A stretch of DNA of 64,000 nt from Rickettsiaceae bacterium (GCA_020697135.1 JAJFBM010000001.1:55717-119716); one strand, 5' to 3'; numbered from the stretch's first letter, positions 19,261 to 29,357 are shown. A program made the numbers and translations. The notes: a model not told the origin generated them from the sequence alone.

Positions 19261-20030
19261 TAGTTAAACTTCTTTTGAGCAACTTTAATCCATTCATCAA
19301 ATTCTTCTTTTGAGACTACCTCAACGGCAATAGGCATGAATGCATGGTTGACGCCACAAAGTTCAGAACACTGACCGTAATAAACTCCAGGCTTTGTTAC
19401 CTTAACCCATGTTTCATTTATTCTGCCAGGGACTGCGTCAGTTTTGATACCAAATGCAGGTACAGCAAAACTATGTATAACATCACCTGCAGTAACTAAA
19501 AACCTAACTGTGGTATTTACAGGAATTATTACTCTATTGTCAACTTCAAGTAATCTAATTTGCTTCTCTTTTAGATCTTTATCATTAATCATGTAGCTAT
19601 CATATTCAAAATTTCCATGATCTGGATATTGATAATGCCAGTACCATTGATAGCCAACAACTTTGACAGTCATTTCTGCATTTTCAACTCTCTCTACATA
19701 ATATAAAGTTCTGAAGGTTGGAACTGCAATAATCATAAGTATAATTACAGGAATTAAAGTCCAAATTATTTCTAGTTTAACGTTATGAGAAAAAGTCTGT
19801 GGCACAGGATTTCTTTTCGCGCTAAACTTAACGCAAACATATCCTAGTAACACAACTACAAATATAACAATTGCAGTCATTAAATACATAAGATCATTAT
19901 GTAAATTGACGATTTTTTCCATTACAGGGCTTACTGCAGTTTGAAATGTCATTTGCCATGGGCGTGGAAAATCTGCCGAGCTAATTTGTGCAAAAAGAAT
20001 CATTGAAAGCAAAAAGAGTATTTTTCTCAT
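19260..20030 (-). CDS. coxB: Cytochrome c oxidase subunit II
   Basis: Carries the CuA centre that accepts electrons from cytochrome c. The 256-residue protein has a signal peptide (to about residue 19), two membrane helices at about 46-68 and 86-105, and a periplasmic cupredoxin domain. The CuA ligands are all present: His186, then Cys221, Glu223, Cys225, His229 and Met232 within QCSELCGVNHAFMP. The TAG stop coincides with the border of the palindromic element, so the last residues may have been altered by its insertion. It is the first gene of the oxidase cluster. Confidence 0.96.
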   Translation of the reverse strand: MRKILFLLSMILFAQISSADFPRPWQMTFQTAVSPVMEKIVNLHNDLMYLMTAIVIFVVVLLGYVCVKFSAKRNPVPQTFSHNVKLEIIWTLIPVIILMIIAVPTFRTLYYVERVENAEMTVKVVGYQWYWHYQYPDHGNFEYDSYMINDKDLKEKQIRLLEVDNRVIIPVNTTVRFLVTAGDVIHSFAVPAFGIKTDAVPGRINETWVKVTKPGVYYGQCSELCGVNHAFMPIAVEVVSKEEFDEWIKVAQKKFN

Positions 20031-20253
20031 AATCTTCTAGATTTTATAAGGGTTTTTTGAATGTGAATAATACACTAAATTTTAGCAGGCACAATAGAAT
20101 ATATAAGCAAATATCTGCAAAAATCGGTTATAAAAAAGAAAATATTGATATTAAAGTGACTATTTGTTTTAAGCGAGAGGATAAAGGATTAAATTTATAA
20201 AATATTTTTAATCCCTTACCTTAAAAATAAAAATTATAAATTTTTATGCAATA

Positions 20254-21051
20254 TTAAGCAGCAGCATCATGATCACCGCTAAGAGCTCTACCTTCTTCAT
20301 CAAATGTCCTTCCGGTAAATTTAGGAGCATTTTCATTAAAAGCACTACCTATAGCTCTAGGGCCATTTTCATCAAAGGTAGAAGTGCCAGGAGTAAAAAG
20401 TAGTTTAAATATATTATTGGATTTCGGACAGTCATTAATTGATTTATACTCATGCTTTGGACTAATATCATCTGCTTTATGCTCATGTTTAAAAGCGCTA
20501 GCCGGCATTAGTATTTCTGTAAACAATACTGGCTCTGCAATGTCGCATTGGATATGGTTTATAATTAAATGGGCTATTAATGAATCAGAAATATCTACCC
20601 CTAACTTAATAGCATGATTAATATTAGGCAATGCTTCATCCAAATTGCCCTGTTTATAAAAAGCTACACCAACACCTAACCAAGCCTTAGAATTATATTT
20701 ATTGAATTCAATAACTTTTTGAAAACATTTTAAAGCTTCATCATAAAATTCGAAATCAGAACATATTTTTCCTAGATTAAACCATAAATCTTCTTTTTTT
20801 TTAAAAAAAGTTTTATCTGTAGCTCTATTATATGCTTCCTTGATACACTCTATTGCTTCCTTATATCTATCGTTTTTAAGATATAGCATTCCTTTACCAT
20901 AATAGGTAAGTGGGTCGTGAGCAATTTCTATTGCTTTGTTATAATATTCTTCAGCATCATAAAGTTTCCCTTTAGCCTCAGCTGACTCAGCTTTAATGCA
21001 ATATTTTGCGTCAGCAAGTTTTTTGTATAGGTCTTTAAATATATTCCTCAT
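20254..21051 (-). CDS. TPR protein with a C-terminal short-repeat tail
   Basis: A 265-residue protein with tetratricopeptide repeats at about 24-57, 85-120 and 121-155 (KGKLYDAEEYYNKAIEIA, then LWFNLGKICSDFEFYDEALKCF, then AWLGVGVAFYKQGNLDEALPNI). The last 45 residues contain three copies of a 12-13 residue motif, F-[DN]-E-x-[GA]-...-G, beginning TFDENGPRAIG, AFNENAPKFTG and TFDEEGRALSG. A strong AAGGAGG site precedes the ATG. There is no signal peptide. It probably serves protein-protein interaction; the target is unknown. It stands alone between coxB and the divergent gat genes. Confidence 0.75.
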   Translation of the reverse strand: MRNIFKDLYKKLADAKYCIKAESAEAKGKLYDAEEYYNKAIEIAHDPLTYYGKGMLYLKNDRYKEAIECIKEAYNRATDKTFFKKKEDLWFNLGKICSDFEFYDEALKCFQKVIEFNKYNSKAWLGVGVAFYKQGNLDEALPNINHAIKLGVDISDSLIAHLIINHIQCDIAEPVLFTEILMPASAFKHEHKADDISPKHEYKSINDCPKSNNIFKLLFTPGTSTFDENGPRAIGSAFNENAPKFTGRTFDEEGRALSGDHDAAA

Positions 21052-21254
21052 TTTTTCCTCCTTAAAATAAGTTTTATTATTTAATAATTATGATTTTTTG
21101 AGCTGTATTTTTTACGGCTTGTAAAGCTAACTAATTCTAACTTAGTCTTATGAAGTTTATTTGTAAAGGAATAATAAAGAACAATTAGGAAAGCAAGAAT
21201 TTTACCGTTTGATATACAAAAGGATTAAAAGATAATTATTTAAATATATACTGT

Positions 21255-21422
21255 ATGAATCTTAAAGAAATTAGAGAAAATAAATTCAACTTTAACTTAA
21301 ATACCTTGAAAGTTATAGCTTCTACCGCGAATTTTCAAGGTGCTTTATCAAAATCTTCTCTTTTAACATCCCTATTGATTTATTCCTTGATTCTTATAAT
21401 ATTATGGCGAATTAAAAGGTAA
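21255..21422 (+). CDS. Possible small membrane protein upstream of gatC
   Basis: This 55-codon ORF lies in the 370-bp gap before gatC. It encodes a polar N-terminus and a hydrophobic segment at about 36-51 (LLTSLLIYSLILIILW) ending in RIKR. Its stop overlaps the first possible gatC ATG as TAATG, an arrangement often seen in translationally coupled genes. There is no ribosome site before its own ATG. A 12-bp inverted repeat (ACCTTGAAA arms, 21303-21314 and 21330-21341) lies inside it. The region could equally be a non-coding gatC leader. The first 200 bases of the gap show nothing. Confidence 0.3.
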   Translation: MNLKEIRENKFNFNLNTLKVIASTANFQGALSKSSLLTSLLIYSLILIILWRIKR

Positions 21423-21730
21423 TGATTATGATTTCAAGAGAAGATGTAAAGAAAAGCGCTAAGCTATCCCGCATTAAGATTGAAGATGATAAATTAGATT
21501 ATATGGCAGGACAGCTTTCAAGAATTATGGAAATGATTGATCAGCTAAAGGAAGTAGATACTGAAAATGCAACCCCACTAACTTCAGTGGTAGAAGCAAA
21601 TCTCCGTATGCGAGAAGATGAGGTAACCACAAAAAATATTGAAGATAAATTATTTGCTAATGTTCCAGGTAAAGATGCAGAATTTGCCCGTGAAATTAAA
21701 TGTTATATCGTTCCTAAAGTAGTAGAATAA
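21422..21730 (+). CDS. gatC: Aspartyl/glutamyl-tRNA amidotransferase subunit C
   Basis: Small subunit that stabilises GatA in the GatCAB complex, which amidates mischarged Glu-tRNA(Gln) and Asp-tRNA(Asn). The protein is about 100 residues long, with [16 protein letters not shown] at the start, the [19 protein letters not shown] block and a VPKVVE end, all typical. ATG 21428 is the better start because the AAAAGG site lies eight bases upstream; the ATG at 21422 is only two bases from it. It heads gatC-gatA-gatB. Confidence 0.95.
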   Translation: MIMISREDVKKSAKLSRIKIEDDKLDYMAGQLSRIMEMIDQLKEVDTENATPLTSVVEANLRMREDEVTTKNIEDKLFANVPGKDAEFAREIKCYIVPKVVE

Positions 21731-21740
21731 AAAGGCTAAA

Positions 21741-23219
21741 ATGACTGATTTAATAAAATTAACAATTGCTGAAGCAGTAGCAAAGCTAAAGGCAAAAGAA
21801 ATATCTTCTGTAGAACTTGTAGAAGCTCATATTAACCAAATAGAAGCGCAAAAGAAACTTAATGCTTTTATTACTGAAACTTTTGACGAAGCAAGGTCAC
21901 AAGCAATTCATGCTGATCAAAGAATTGCTCGAGGAGAGATGCGCAAGCTTGAAGGGATTCCAGTAGGAGTCAAGGATCTTTTTTGTACAGAAGGAATTAG
22001 AACAACTGCAGGTTCTAAAATGCTTGCAGATTTTATTCCGCCTTATGAATCCACTGTCAGCCAAAATATAAAGAATCATGGCTCCATAAGTCTTGGTAAG
22101 CTTAATATGGATGAGTTCGCGATGGGCTCCTCTAATATGACCAGCCATTTTGGTAATGTTATAAGCCCATGGAAAGCTAAAGACTCAAGCGAAGATTTAG
22201 TGCCAGGTGGTTCATCAGGTGGTTCATCTGCAGCTGTTGCGGGCTTTATGAGCATGGCAGCACTTGGTAGTGATACTGGTGGGTCAGTAAGGCAGCCTGC
22301 CGCTTATACTGGTACAGTTGGGGTTAAACCAACTTATGGTAGATGTTCTCGTTTTGGGATGGTGGCCTTTGCAAGTTCGCTTGATCAAGCTGGAGTATTT
22401 ACTCGCTCAGTTAAGGATGCAGCAATGATGCTTGAAGCTATGATGGGCTTTGATGAGAAAGATTCAACCTCAGTTAATCTCCCTGTACCAGAGCTAGCAT
22501 CTGCTGCTGATAAATCTGTGAAAGGTATGAAAATTGGTATACCAAGGGATTTCATGGAAGCTGAAGGCATAAGTGATGAGATACTTAAAATGTGGAATGC
22601 ATCGATTGACCATTTAAAAGCTCAAGGTGTAGAAATGGTTGATGTCTCCCTTAAACATGCAAAATATTCGCTGCCAACATATTATATTATTGCACCAGCT
22701 GAAGCTTCATCTAATCTATCGCGTTATGATGGGGTTAGATATGGGCTTCGTGTTGAGAAGGATGGTATGAGCCTTGATGAAATGTACGAGATGACTAGGT
22801 CTGAAGGTTTTGGTACAGAAGTAAAACGCCGTATTATGATAGGGTCTTACCTTTTATCAGCTGGCTTCTTTGATGCATATTATTTAAAAGCGCAAAGGAT
22901 GAGAAGGCTGATTGCTAATGATTTTAATGCAGCTTTTGCTACAGTTGATGCTATATTACTTCCATCTGCGCCAACTGCAGCCTTCCCGATTAAAGGTGTT
23001 TCAGATGATCCAGTAGCAATGTATTTAAACGATTTATTTACCATACCTGCAAGTCTTGCAGGGCTTCCATGCATATCAGTACCAGCTGCGTTAAATGATA
23101 AGGGCCTGCCACTAGGTATGCAGATAGTTGGCAAGCCTTTTGATGAATATACAACTTTGCAAGTAGCAAGTGCAATTGAACGCGCAACAGGTCTAAAATT
23201 TATTCCAGGAGGTTTTTAA
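21741..23219 (+). CDS. gatA: Aspartyl/glutamyl-tRNA amidotransferase subunit A
   Basis: Amidase subunit that hydrolyses glutamine and delivers ammonia to GatB. The 492 residues are full length. The amidase-signature Ser-cisSer-Lys triad is visible: Lys78 in [14 protein letters not shown] context (here [10 protein letters not shown]), Ser158 in [12 protein letters not shown], and nucleophile Ser182 in [10 protein letters not shown]. It starts 10 bases after gatC and ends directly before the gatB ATG. Confidence 0.97.
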   Translation: MTDLIKLTIAEAVAKLKAKEISSVELVEAHINQIEAQKKLNAFITETFDEARSQAIHADQRIARGEMRKLEGIPVGVKDLFCTEGIRTTAGSKMLADFIPPYESTVSQNIKNHGSISLGKLNMDEFAMGSSNMTSHFGNVISPWKAKDSSEDLVPGGSSGGSSAAVAGFMSMAALGSDTGGSVRQPAAYTGTVGVKPTYGRCSRFGMVAFASSLDQAGVFTRSVKDAAMMLEAMMGFDEKDSTSVNLPVPELASAADKSVKGMKIGIPRDFMEAEGISDEILKMWNASIDHLKAQGVEMVDVSLKHAKYSLPTYYIIAPAEASSNLSRYDGVRYGLRVEKDGMSLDEMYEMTRSEGFGTEVKRRIMIGSYLLSAGFFDAYYLKAQRMRRLIANDFNAAFATVDAILLPSAPTAAFPIKGVSDDPVAMYLNDLFTIPASLAGLPCISVPAALNDKGLPLGMQIVGKPFDEYTTLQVASAIERATGLKFIPGGF

Positions 23220-24668
23220 ATGGTATTGATTAAAGGAAATACAGGCAACTGGGAATATGTGATAGGCCTTGAGGTGCATTCCCAGATTACTTCTAATGCA
23301 AAACTTTTCTCAGGTGCGCCAACCGAATTTGGTACAACGCCAAATGCAAGTGTGTCTCTTATTGATGCTGCAATGCCTGGAATGCTTCCGGTGCTTAATA
23401 AAGTTTGTGTTGAGCAAGCAATAAGAACAGGGCTTGGCCTTAATGCTCGAATAAATACTTACTCAGTATTTGATAGGAAAAACTATTTTTATGCTGATCT
23501 TCCGCAAGGCTATCAAATTTCTCAATTCTATCATCCGATAGTAGAAGAAGGTTGGTTAATGATTAATGATGACGAAGGGAAGCTTAAAAAAATCCGCATC
23601 AACAGACTTCATATTGAGCAAGATGCGGGTAAAAGCATGCATGATCAATCGCCAAAAAGTAGCTTTATTGATCTTAACAGAGCTGGAATTGGCTTGATGG
23701 AAATTGTATCAGAGCCTGATATTCGCTCTCCCTTTGAGGCTGGAGAATATGTGAAAAAGCTGCGTACTATTTTAAGGTATCTTGGTACTTGTGATGGTGA
23801 TATGGAGAAGGGGTCACTCAGATGCGATGCGAACGTATCGGTAAGGCGCCCAGGCGAGGAATATGGTACTCGTTGTGAGATTAAGAATATTAACTCAATC
23901 CGCAATATTATACGTGCTATTGAATTTGAGGCTGAAAGGCAGGTCGAAATTTTAGAGAGTGGTGGCAAGATTGCGCAAGAGACACGCCTGTTTGACGCTG
24001 ATACTGGTGAGACTCGTACTATGAGAACAAAGGAAGATTCCTTTGACTATCGATATTTCCCAGACCCAGATTTATTGCCGCTTAAATTAGAGCAGTCGTA
24101 TATAAATAAAATTGCCAGCGAGCTGCCAGAGCTTCCTGATGCTAAACAGCAAAGATATGCCTCTGAATATGGTCTGTCAGAGTATGATGCCGAAGTACTT
24201 TCTGCTGATAAAGATGTTGCAGATTATTATGAGACTGTCGCAAGAGCAACAGAGCCTAAAATGGCTGCAAATTGGATTACAGTAGAATTATTTGGGCGCC
24301 TTAATAAAGCTGACCAACAGTTGAGCGAATGTAAGATTAAAGCAGAAGATTTAAGTGAGCTTTTAAACTTAATCCGTACAGATGTAATATCAGGTAAGAT
24401 TGCCAAAACTGTTATTGATGAAATGTTTGAAAATGGTGGGTCAGCTAAAGCCATCGTTGAAGCTAAAGGACTTGTGCAAGTTACTGATGAATCAGCAATA
24501 AATGCAATAATCGATCAAGTAATGCTTGAGAATCCTGAAAAGGTCGCAGAATATAAATCTGGTAAAGATAAATTATTTGCATTTTTTGTAGGGCAAGTTA
24601 TGAAGCTTTCAAGCGGCAAAGCCAACCCTGCAGCAGTCAATAAATTGCTGAAAGAGAAGCTTGGTTGA
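23220..24668 (+). CDS. gatB: Aspartyl/glutamyl-tRNA amidotransferase subunit B
   Basis: Kinase-like subunit that activates the mischarged aminoacyl-tRNA and transamidates it. The 482 residues include the N-terminal cradle domain opening with [11 protein letters not shown], the [16 protein letters not shown] block, the [12 protein letters not shown] segment, and the C-terminal YqeY-like tRNA-binding tail. Its ATG immediately follows the gatA stop. The complete gatCAB set implies that Gln-tRNA, and perhaps Asn-tRNA, is made by the indirect route. Confidence 0.97.
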   Translation: MVLIKGNTGNWEYVIGLEVHSQITSNAKLFSGAPTEFGTTPNASVSLIDAAMPGMLPVLNKVCVEQAIRTGLGLNARINTYSVFDRKNYFYADLPQGYQISQFYHPIVEEGWLMINDDEGKLKKIRINRLHIEQDAGKSMHDQSPKSSFIDLNRAGIGLMEIVSEPDIRSPFEAGEYVKKLRTILRYLGTCDGDMEKGSLRCDANVSVRRPGEEYGTRCEIKNINSIRNIIRAIEFEAERQVEILESGGKIAQETRLFDADTGETRTMRTKEDSFDYRYFPDPDLLPLKLEQSYINKIASELPELPDAKQQRYASEYGLSEYDAEVLSADKDVADYYETVARATEPKMAANWITVELFGRLNKADQQLSECKIKAEDLSELLNLIRTDVISGKIAKTVIDEMFENGGSAKAIVEAKGLVQVTDESAINAIIDQVMLENPEKVAEYKSGKDKLFAFFVGQVMKLSSGKANPAAVNKLLKEKLG

Positions 24669-24728
24669 GCTTTGGGTTTATAAATGATTAAATGACATCA
24701 ACTATGTTATAGTAATATATAATTTATT

Positions 24729-25123
24729 ATGTATTTGGGGCAAAAAAAGGATTTTGAAAATCTTAATAGGCCGTTGAAAAGTCTTGAAGAAATTTTTACA
24801 AGGCCCCTGATGAAGATAGTATCATAGTTGATGCAACCTTAAAAAGATTTAAAAATAGCTTTGAATTATATTGGAAATTACTTAAGAGAATAATTAAAAA
24901 GCTTGGGCAGGAGGTGAGTTTTTCTCGGGAAGTAATTAGTCAAGCTTTCCAAGGTGGGTTAATTGAGGATGAAAAAGCCTGGCTTTTAATGCTTGTTGAA
25001 CGCAATGAATCCTCTCATACTTATGATGAGTCTGTAGCAGATCGTATCTATAATCATATCAAAACTAATTTCCCTATAATGCATGGTAACTTTGCACGAC
25101 TTAAGAGTAAGTATAATTCTTAA
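24729..25123 (+). pseudogene. HI0074-family nucleotidyltransferase substrate-binding (HEPN) protein, frameshifted
   Basis: Two frames together make one protein of about 131 residues. Frame 1 from ATG 24729 gives QKKDFENLNRPLKSLEEIF. One extra T in the T5 run near 24793-24797 restores YKAPDEDSIIVDATLKRF and then the open frame through FSREVISQAFQGGLIED and RNESSHTYDE. The last block is the family signature and contains the HEPN R-x4-H. These proteins normally pair with a minimal nucleotidyltransferase (HI0073 type) in toxin-antitoxin-like modules, but no partner is present here. It is either a pseudogene or a sequence error; the 69-codon downstream piece alone lacks half the domain. Confidence 0.75.
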
Positions 25124-25190
25124 GCTTAATATAAGCTTAATGGTCGAAAGTTTATATGATATGATTTAGTAAACTTACAAGATTTAGAAT

Positions 25191-25718
25191 ATGCCACAGA
25201 AAACTTTACAGTTTATATCTTCTGAAGAAGCCCAAGAAAATGAGTTTAGCCAAAATAATGTGCAGGAAAAGAATGTTTCACCTGTAGAACAAAAAAATAT
25301 AAATCTTGCTTGCGCTATAATAATAAATGCATTTAGCAATGAGTTAGTAAAGAAAAATTTGTCAGAAGCTTATGTAAATTATGACCTTCAAGAAACTTTA
25401 CAGGAATTAGAAGAATATAACTCAACTAATAAATCAGAGTCTACTAAAAACACCTTAAGTATAAATCACAGTATATTTCCTGCATACGATCCAAATGAAG
25501 AAATGTGTAGTCTTATAAAAGCTCAAAGGGAATGTGAATTAAAAGAAAAGGTAGATAGATTTACTAAGATGGATGAACACGTTTTAGCATATTTAGATTT
25601 ATTATACTATTATGAACTTAACAAGCAAGAAAATGCTCCAAACTTACCATTAGCTAATATAGAACTTGACCTAGTAGGTAAGCCCCATGATGAAAGTCAA
25701 GAAAGTGATATAAACTAA
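25191..25718 (+). CDS. Hypothetical acidic helical protein
   Basis: A 175-residue protein with no recognised family. It is rich in Glu, Asn and Gln, soluble and mainly helical, without a signal peptide or membrane segment. A short hydrophobic helix at about 37-50 (INLACAIIINAFSNEL) and LAYLDLLYYYELNKQ near 125-140 stand out. It follows the frameshifted HI0074 gene in the same direction, 67 bases downstream. Codon usage resembles its neighbours. The start is not supported by a clear ribosome site. Confidence 0.5.
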   Translation: MPQKTLQFISSEEAQENEFSQNNVQEKNVSPVEQKNINLACAIIINAFSNELVKKNLSEAYVNYDLQETLQELEEYNSTNKSESTKNTLSINHSIFPAYDPNEEMCSLIKAQRECELKEKVDRFTKMDEHVLAYLDLLYYYELNKQENAPNLPLANIELDLVGKPHDESQESDIN

Positions 25719-25781
25719 GTTTTCATCCCAAAAATTTAAAACAAACTTTTTAGCAGTTGAATCAATTATTATTTATTTAGC

Positions 25782-26402
25782 TTAATCAAACTCAGTAGCA
25801 AGCTCTCTATTATAATAATGCTTAAAGCATATTTTAATTTGTTCTTTTACGACTCTGCCGAGTGATAATTTAGGCAGGTTATCTATTGAGAAAAAATCAA
25901 CTTCGCTAGTTTCATCGCTAATTCTTGCTTCGCCGCCAATAATTTCGCATAAAAATAATGTCTTATAAGTATAAAATAAATGTGGTGGGTGAGAATGTTT
26001 GGCTTTATCAAAAAGTGCAATTAGCTTTATAGCGCGAGTCTTAAAGCCGGATTCCTCGAATATTTCTTTAACTATCGCCTCTCCTGCTGACTCACCTATA
26101 TCAGCCCAGCCGCCAGGTAGCGACCATAATTTATCAGCTTTTTCGCGTACCATTAGTATTTTATTATCTTTAAATACTGCCCCGCGAACATCTATTTTGG
26201 GAGTAGCATAACCTTTATCTTGTTGGAATAATTCCAGCAATTTATCGCTACTAATATTAGTATATTGTGCTGTTATCTCTGCTGTTAGATTTTGTAATCT
26301 TTCAAAGCGTATAATATCATAATAGTCTTTACTATAAGTAAGACCGGTTTGTGCTATGGCGTTTAATTCTTGTACCCATTTTATCCATATATCCTTTCTC
26401 AT
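25782..26402 (-). CDS. Nudix hydrolase with Nudix-type N-terminal helical domain
   Basis: Hydrolyses nucleoside diphosphate derivatives linked to another moiety; the substrate is unknown. The 206 residues comprise an N-terminal helical domain (WVQELNAIAQTGLTYSKD at about 9-26, typical of a Nudix subgroup) and the Nudix fold from about 70. The Nudix box G-x5-E-x7-KEIFEE-x-GF lies at about 98-120, with Lys replacing the usual Arg of REUXEE. The start is ATG 26402; an in-frame TTG just upstream is less likely. It is isolated, and its neighbours give no functional hint. Confidence 0.88.
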   Translation of the reverse strand: MRKDIWIKWVQELNAIAQTGLTYSKDYYDIIRFERLQNLTAEITAQYTNISSDKLLELFQQDKGYATPKIDVRGAVFKDNKILMVREKADKLWSLPGGWADIGESAGEAIVKEIFEESGFKTRAIKLIALFDKAKHSHPPHLFYTYKTLFLCEIIGGEARISDETSEVDFFSIDNLPKLSLGRVVKEQIKICFKHYYNRELATEFD

Positions 26403-26655
26403 CAACTCTACCTATGAACTATATTCATTATAATTATAGTAAGGCTTAATGAGAATATCAAAACTAAAATCAGAGCATTTTCTTTCTTAGCAGTAACAAC
26501 AAACTATATATAATGATTCTTACATTTTCCTTATAATAAAGCAAAAAAATGGGGGGAGGTATTTCAAAAGAATTTATGAGCTAAAAGAGCTTAACAGAGC
26601 GTAGCAGACTAAGAAACTAAATCCTTAAAATAGTTTCCTAGCTGCCAATTAGCAC

Positions 26656-27342
26656 TTAAGCTATATCAAAATCAAAGTAAGTATTGGGATATTGCTCATC
26701 AGCGAGTTTAAAGTGCCACCATTCATATGGATATTCTTCGAATCCAGCAGATTTCATAATATCATGTAGTAATGTCCTATTTGCTATCTGTTCAGGAGTT
26801 AAATCTAGGTTATGTGTATGAGCTTTTTCATTGAAGCAATCATAACCCGTTCCCATATCGATTGAATTATCAGGGAAACGCTCAGCTTGCGGTAGAATAC
26901 TATCGAATAATTTATCACCAGGCTTATATTCAGGTTGCTCAGCTGGTGGCATTTTAACTAAAGTTACGTCAACTGCAGCTCCTCTAGTATGCCCTGATTG
27001 GAGCGCAACGTAGCCTAATTTAAAAACATCCTTTTTATCAACATGTTTATAAAATTCTTCCTTCATAATTTGATCTTCTGGATCTTGTGACCATTCAACC
27101 ATTTGGGCGCTAGCTTTTAATGGGCGGTAAGCTTCGTAAAGTTTTAGACTATATCCTTTATCTAAAGCAATTTTTTGGGCCTCTTTTAACTGATAACCAA
27201 GTTTTTTGAGTACCACGCATTTAGGTGCAGTATAGCCTGCAATAGGGCGACCTATAAAATTATGATAACCTGCATATCTTACTTCTTGTATAATAGTTGG
27301 ATCTATATTTTCGAGATAATCAAAATCTGGGGGTAATGGCAT
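26656..27342 (-). CDS. ddpX: D-alanyl-D-alanine dipeptidase (VanX/DdpX family, M15D)
   Basis: Zinc dipeptidase that cleaves D-Ala-D-Ala. The 228 residues hold all the catalytic elements: Arg73 in YRPLK, zinc ligands His118 and Asp125 in SGHTRGAAVD, catalytic Glu207 and zinc ligand His210 in EWWHF. There is no signal peptide, so it probably acts in the cytoplasm on peptidoglycan dipeptide. A strong AAGGAGG site supports the start. No van resistance genes accompany it, so a role in wall turnover or D-Ala recycling is more likely than glycopeptide resistance. Confidence 0.93.
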   Translation of the reverse strand: MPLPPDFDYLENIDPTIIQEVRYAGYHNFIGRPIAGYTAPKCVVLKKLGYQLKEAQKIALDKGYSLKLYEAYRPLKASAQMVEWSQDPEDQIMKEEFYKHVDKKDVFKLGYVALQSGHTRGAAVDVTLVKMPPAEQPEYKPGDKLFDSILPQAERFPDNSIDMGTGYDCFNEKAHTHNLDLTPEQIANRTLLHDIMKSAGFEEYPYEWWHFKLADEQYPNTYFDFDIA

Positions 27343-27485
27343 TTTTCCTCCTTAAATACTAATTTGCCAATATTTCATTTTATATAATTTAAATTATGCT
27401 TGCAAGGCAAAGTTATAAACAGAATAAGCGCTTTATAACTACTGAAGAATAAAGAAATAAACTTCTTTTAGTTGCTAAATTTGTA

Positions 27486-29357
27486 ATGATTTTGTATGAT
27501 AACTATCAATTAAATCTATATAAAAATCTAATGAATCCTCCTATTTATTATATAAAGCAAGGCAAACTTAGCTTTGCAGAAAAAGTCTTGTTTGAAAACT
27601 TGGAAATATTTTTATATCCAAATGATCGAGTATGTTTAATTGGGCGTAATGGCTGTGGTAAATCAAGTTTGCTAAAAGTAATTAAAGGTGAATATATATT
27701 AGATGAAGGCGAAATTTATCTAAACCCGCAAGCTAAAATTGGCTATCTTGCGCAGAAAACTAATTTTGACCCTAAACAGACAGTTTATGATTATATACTC
27801 TCATCTCTAAGCGACGATATTGATAGTCATAAGTATAAGGCAGATATAATAATCCATAATTTAAAAGTGGATGGAGAAGAGATTTTAGGTAATCTCTCAG
27901 GGGGGCAGTTGCGCCGCGCGTCTCTTGCTAAAGCTTTAGTTGAAGAACCGGAGATTTTACTGCTTGATGAACCAACTAACCATTTAGATATAGCCTCCAT
28001 CGAATGGCTTGAGGAATATGTTAAAAACTACCCAGGAGCAGTAATTTGTATAAGCCATGATCGGTTGTTCTTATCACATGTAACTAATAAATTATGGTGG
28101 CTTGATCGAGGCTTGCTTAGAATGTCTGATAAAGGCTTCAAATATTTTGAAGAGTGGCAAGAGCAGATAATTCATGAAGAAATGACAGCTTTTCAAAAGC
28201 TTGGTAAAAAGCTTGATCAAGAAAATCTCTGGCGCCAGCAAGGTGTAACTGCTCGCCGCAAGCGAAATCAAGGAAGACTAGCAGCCCTACATACGCTTCG
28301 GGCAAAATTCCGTTCTCAACAAAATCATTTAACCCAAGGCTCTAGAAAGCTAAATATTCATGATATTGACGAGAAAGTAAAAAGTAAATTTATTGTCGAG
28401 GCTGAAGGTTTAAATTTTGGTTATGGTGAAAGTAAAGAAAGTCTTATAAAGAATTTCTCTATAAGAATAGTCAAAGGTGAAAAAATAGGTTTAATTGGGC
28501 CAAATGGTTGTGGTAAAACTACTTTAATTAGATTACTTGCAGGTCTAGAGCAGCCTGAGTCTGGCAAAGTTACGCATGGTATTCAGCTAGATATCTCATA
28601 TTTTGATCAACATAAAATTGATTTAAAGGAGCAAGATTCTTTATGGCAAACCTTATGTCCTGCGGGGGGAGATCAAGTATTTTTACCAGATGGAAGATCA
28701 CTACATGTTGCAGCTTATTTAAAGAATTTTTTATTTGATCCAAAGCAGCTTAATGCAAAAGTTGCAACATTGTCAGGTGGAGAGGCAAGTAGGTTAATGC
28801 TCTCTAAAATACTTGCTAAACCAGGAAATTTCTTGATTCTTGATGAGCCAACTAATGATCTTGATATGGATAGTCTTGAAATGCTGCATGAGATTTTAAG
28901 CGATTACCCAGGAACATTACTTGTAGTCAGCCATGATAGAGACTTTTTGGATAGGCTTGTAACTAGAACATTAGTATTTAATGGAGAAGGAAAAGTAGTA
29001 GATTTTGCGGGGGGGTATGAAGATTATAGATCTCATTATAAACATAAACAAGTCAAAGAAATTAAAGCTACGCCTAAAAAGAACGAAAATAAAGAGAATG
29101 ATAATAACTCATCAAATAATAGTAAAAAGCTTTCTTATAAGTTCCAACGTAGATTAGAAATAATTCCAGATCTTATAAAGGAATTAGAAGAGAAAGCTTC
29201 TGTAATAGAAACAAAACTTGCAGATCCAAATTTATATATGCAAAACCCTCAAGAATTTAATAATTTGACTTTGCAACTAGAAGTTATAAAACGAGAAATA
29301 GATTTAATCGAGAGTGAATGGCTTGAAATAATTGATTTACAAGAAAAAAATGGTTAA
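27486..29357 (+). CDS. uup: ABC-F family ATP-binding protein (Uup type)
   Basis: Soluble ABC-F ATPase acting at the ribosome; Uup relatives affect translation and DNA transposition or repair. The 623 residues hold two ABC domains. The first has Walker A GRNGCGKS at about 53-60, LSGGQ near 135 and LLLDEPTNHLD; the second has GPNGCGKTT near 340, LSGGE near 428 and LILDEPTNDLD. They are joined by the charged ABC-F linker. A C-terminal coiled-coil at about 545-623 is the Uup hallmark. The start may be internal: Met16 (27531) gives a more usual N-terminus, and neither has a good ribosome site. Confidence 0.92.
   Translation: MILYDNYQLNLYKNLMNPPIYYIKQGKLSFAEKVLFENLEIFLYPNDRVCLIGRNGCGKSSLLKVIKGEYILDEGEIYLNPQAKIGYLAQKTNFDPKQTVYDYILSSLSDDIDSHKYKADIIIHNLKVDGEEILGNLSGGQLRRASLAKALVEEPEILLLDEPTNHLDIASIEWLEEYVKNYPGAVICISHDRLFLSHVTNKLWWLDRGLLRMSDKGFKYFEEWQEQIIHEEMTAFQKLGKKLDQENLWRQQGVTARRKRNQGRLAALHTLRAKFRSQQNHLTQGSRKLNIHDIDEKVKSKFIVEAEGLNFGYGESKESLIKNFSIRIVKGEKIGLIGPNGCGKTTLIRLLAGLEQPESGKVTHGIQLDISYFDQHKIDLKEQDSLWQTLCPAGGDQVFLPDGRSLHVAAYLKNFLFDPKQLNAKVATLSGGEASRLMLSKILAKPGNFLILDEPTNDLDMDSLEMLHEILSDYPGTLLVVSHDRDFLDRLVTRTLVFNGEGKVVDFAGGYEDYRSHYKHKQVKEIKATPKKNENKENDNNSSNNSKKLSYKFQRRLEIIPDLIKELEEKASVIETKLADPNLYMQNPQEFNNLTLQLEVIKREIDLIESEWLEIIDLQEKNG

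Noticed and set aside
24740..24750. A7 run at the start of the HI0074-type gene as a programmed slippage site
   Set aside because: The frame change needed lies in the downstream T5 run, not here, and no stimulatory structure is obvious.
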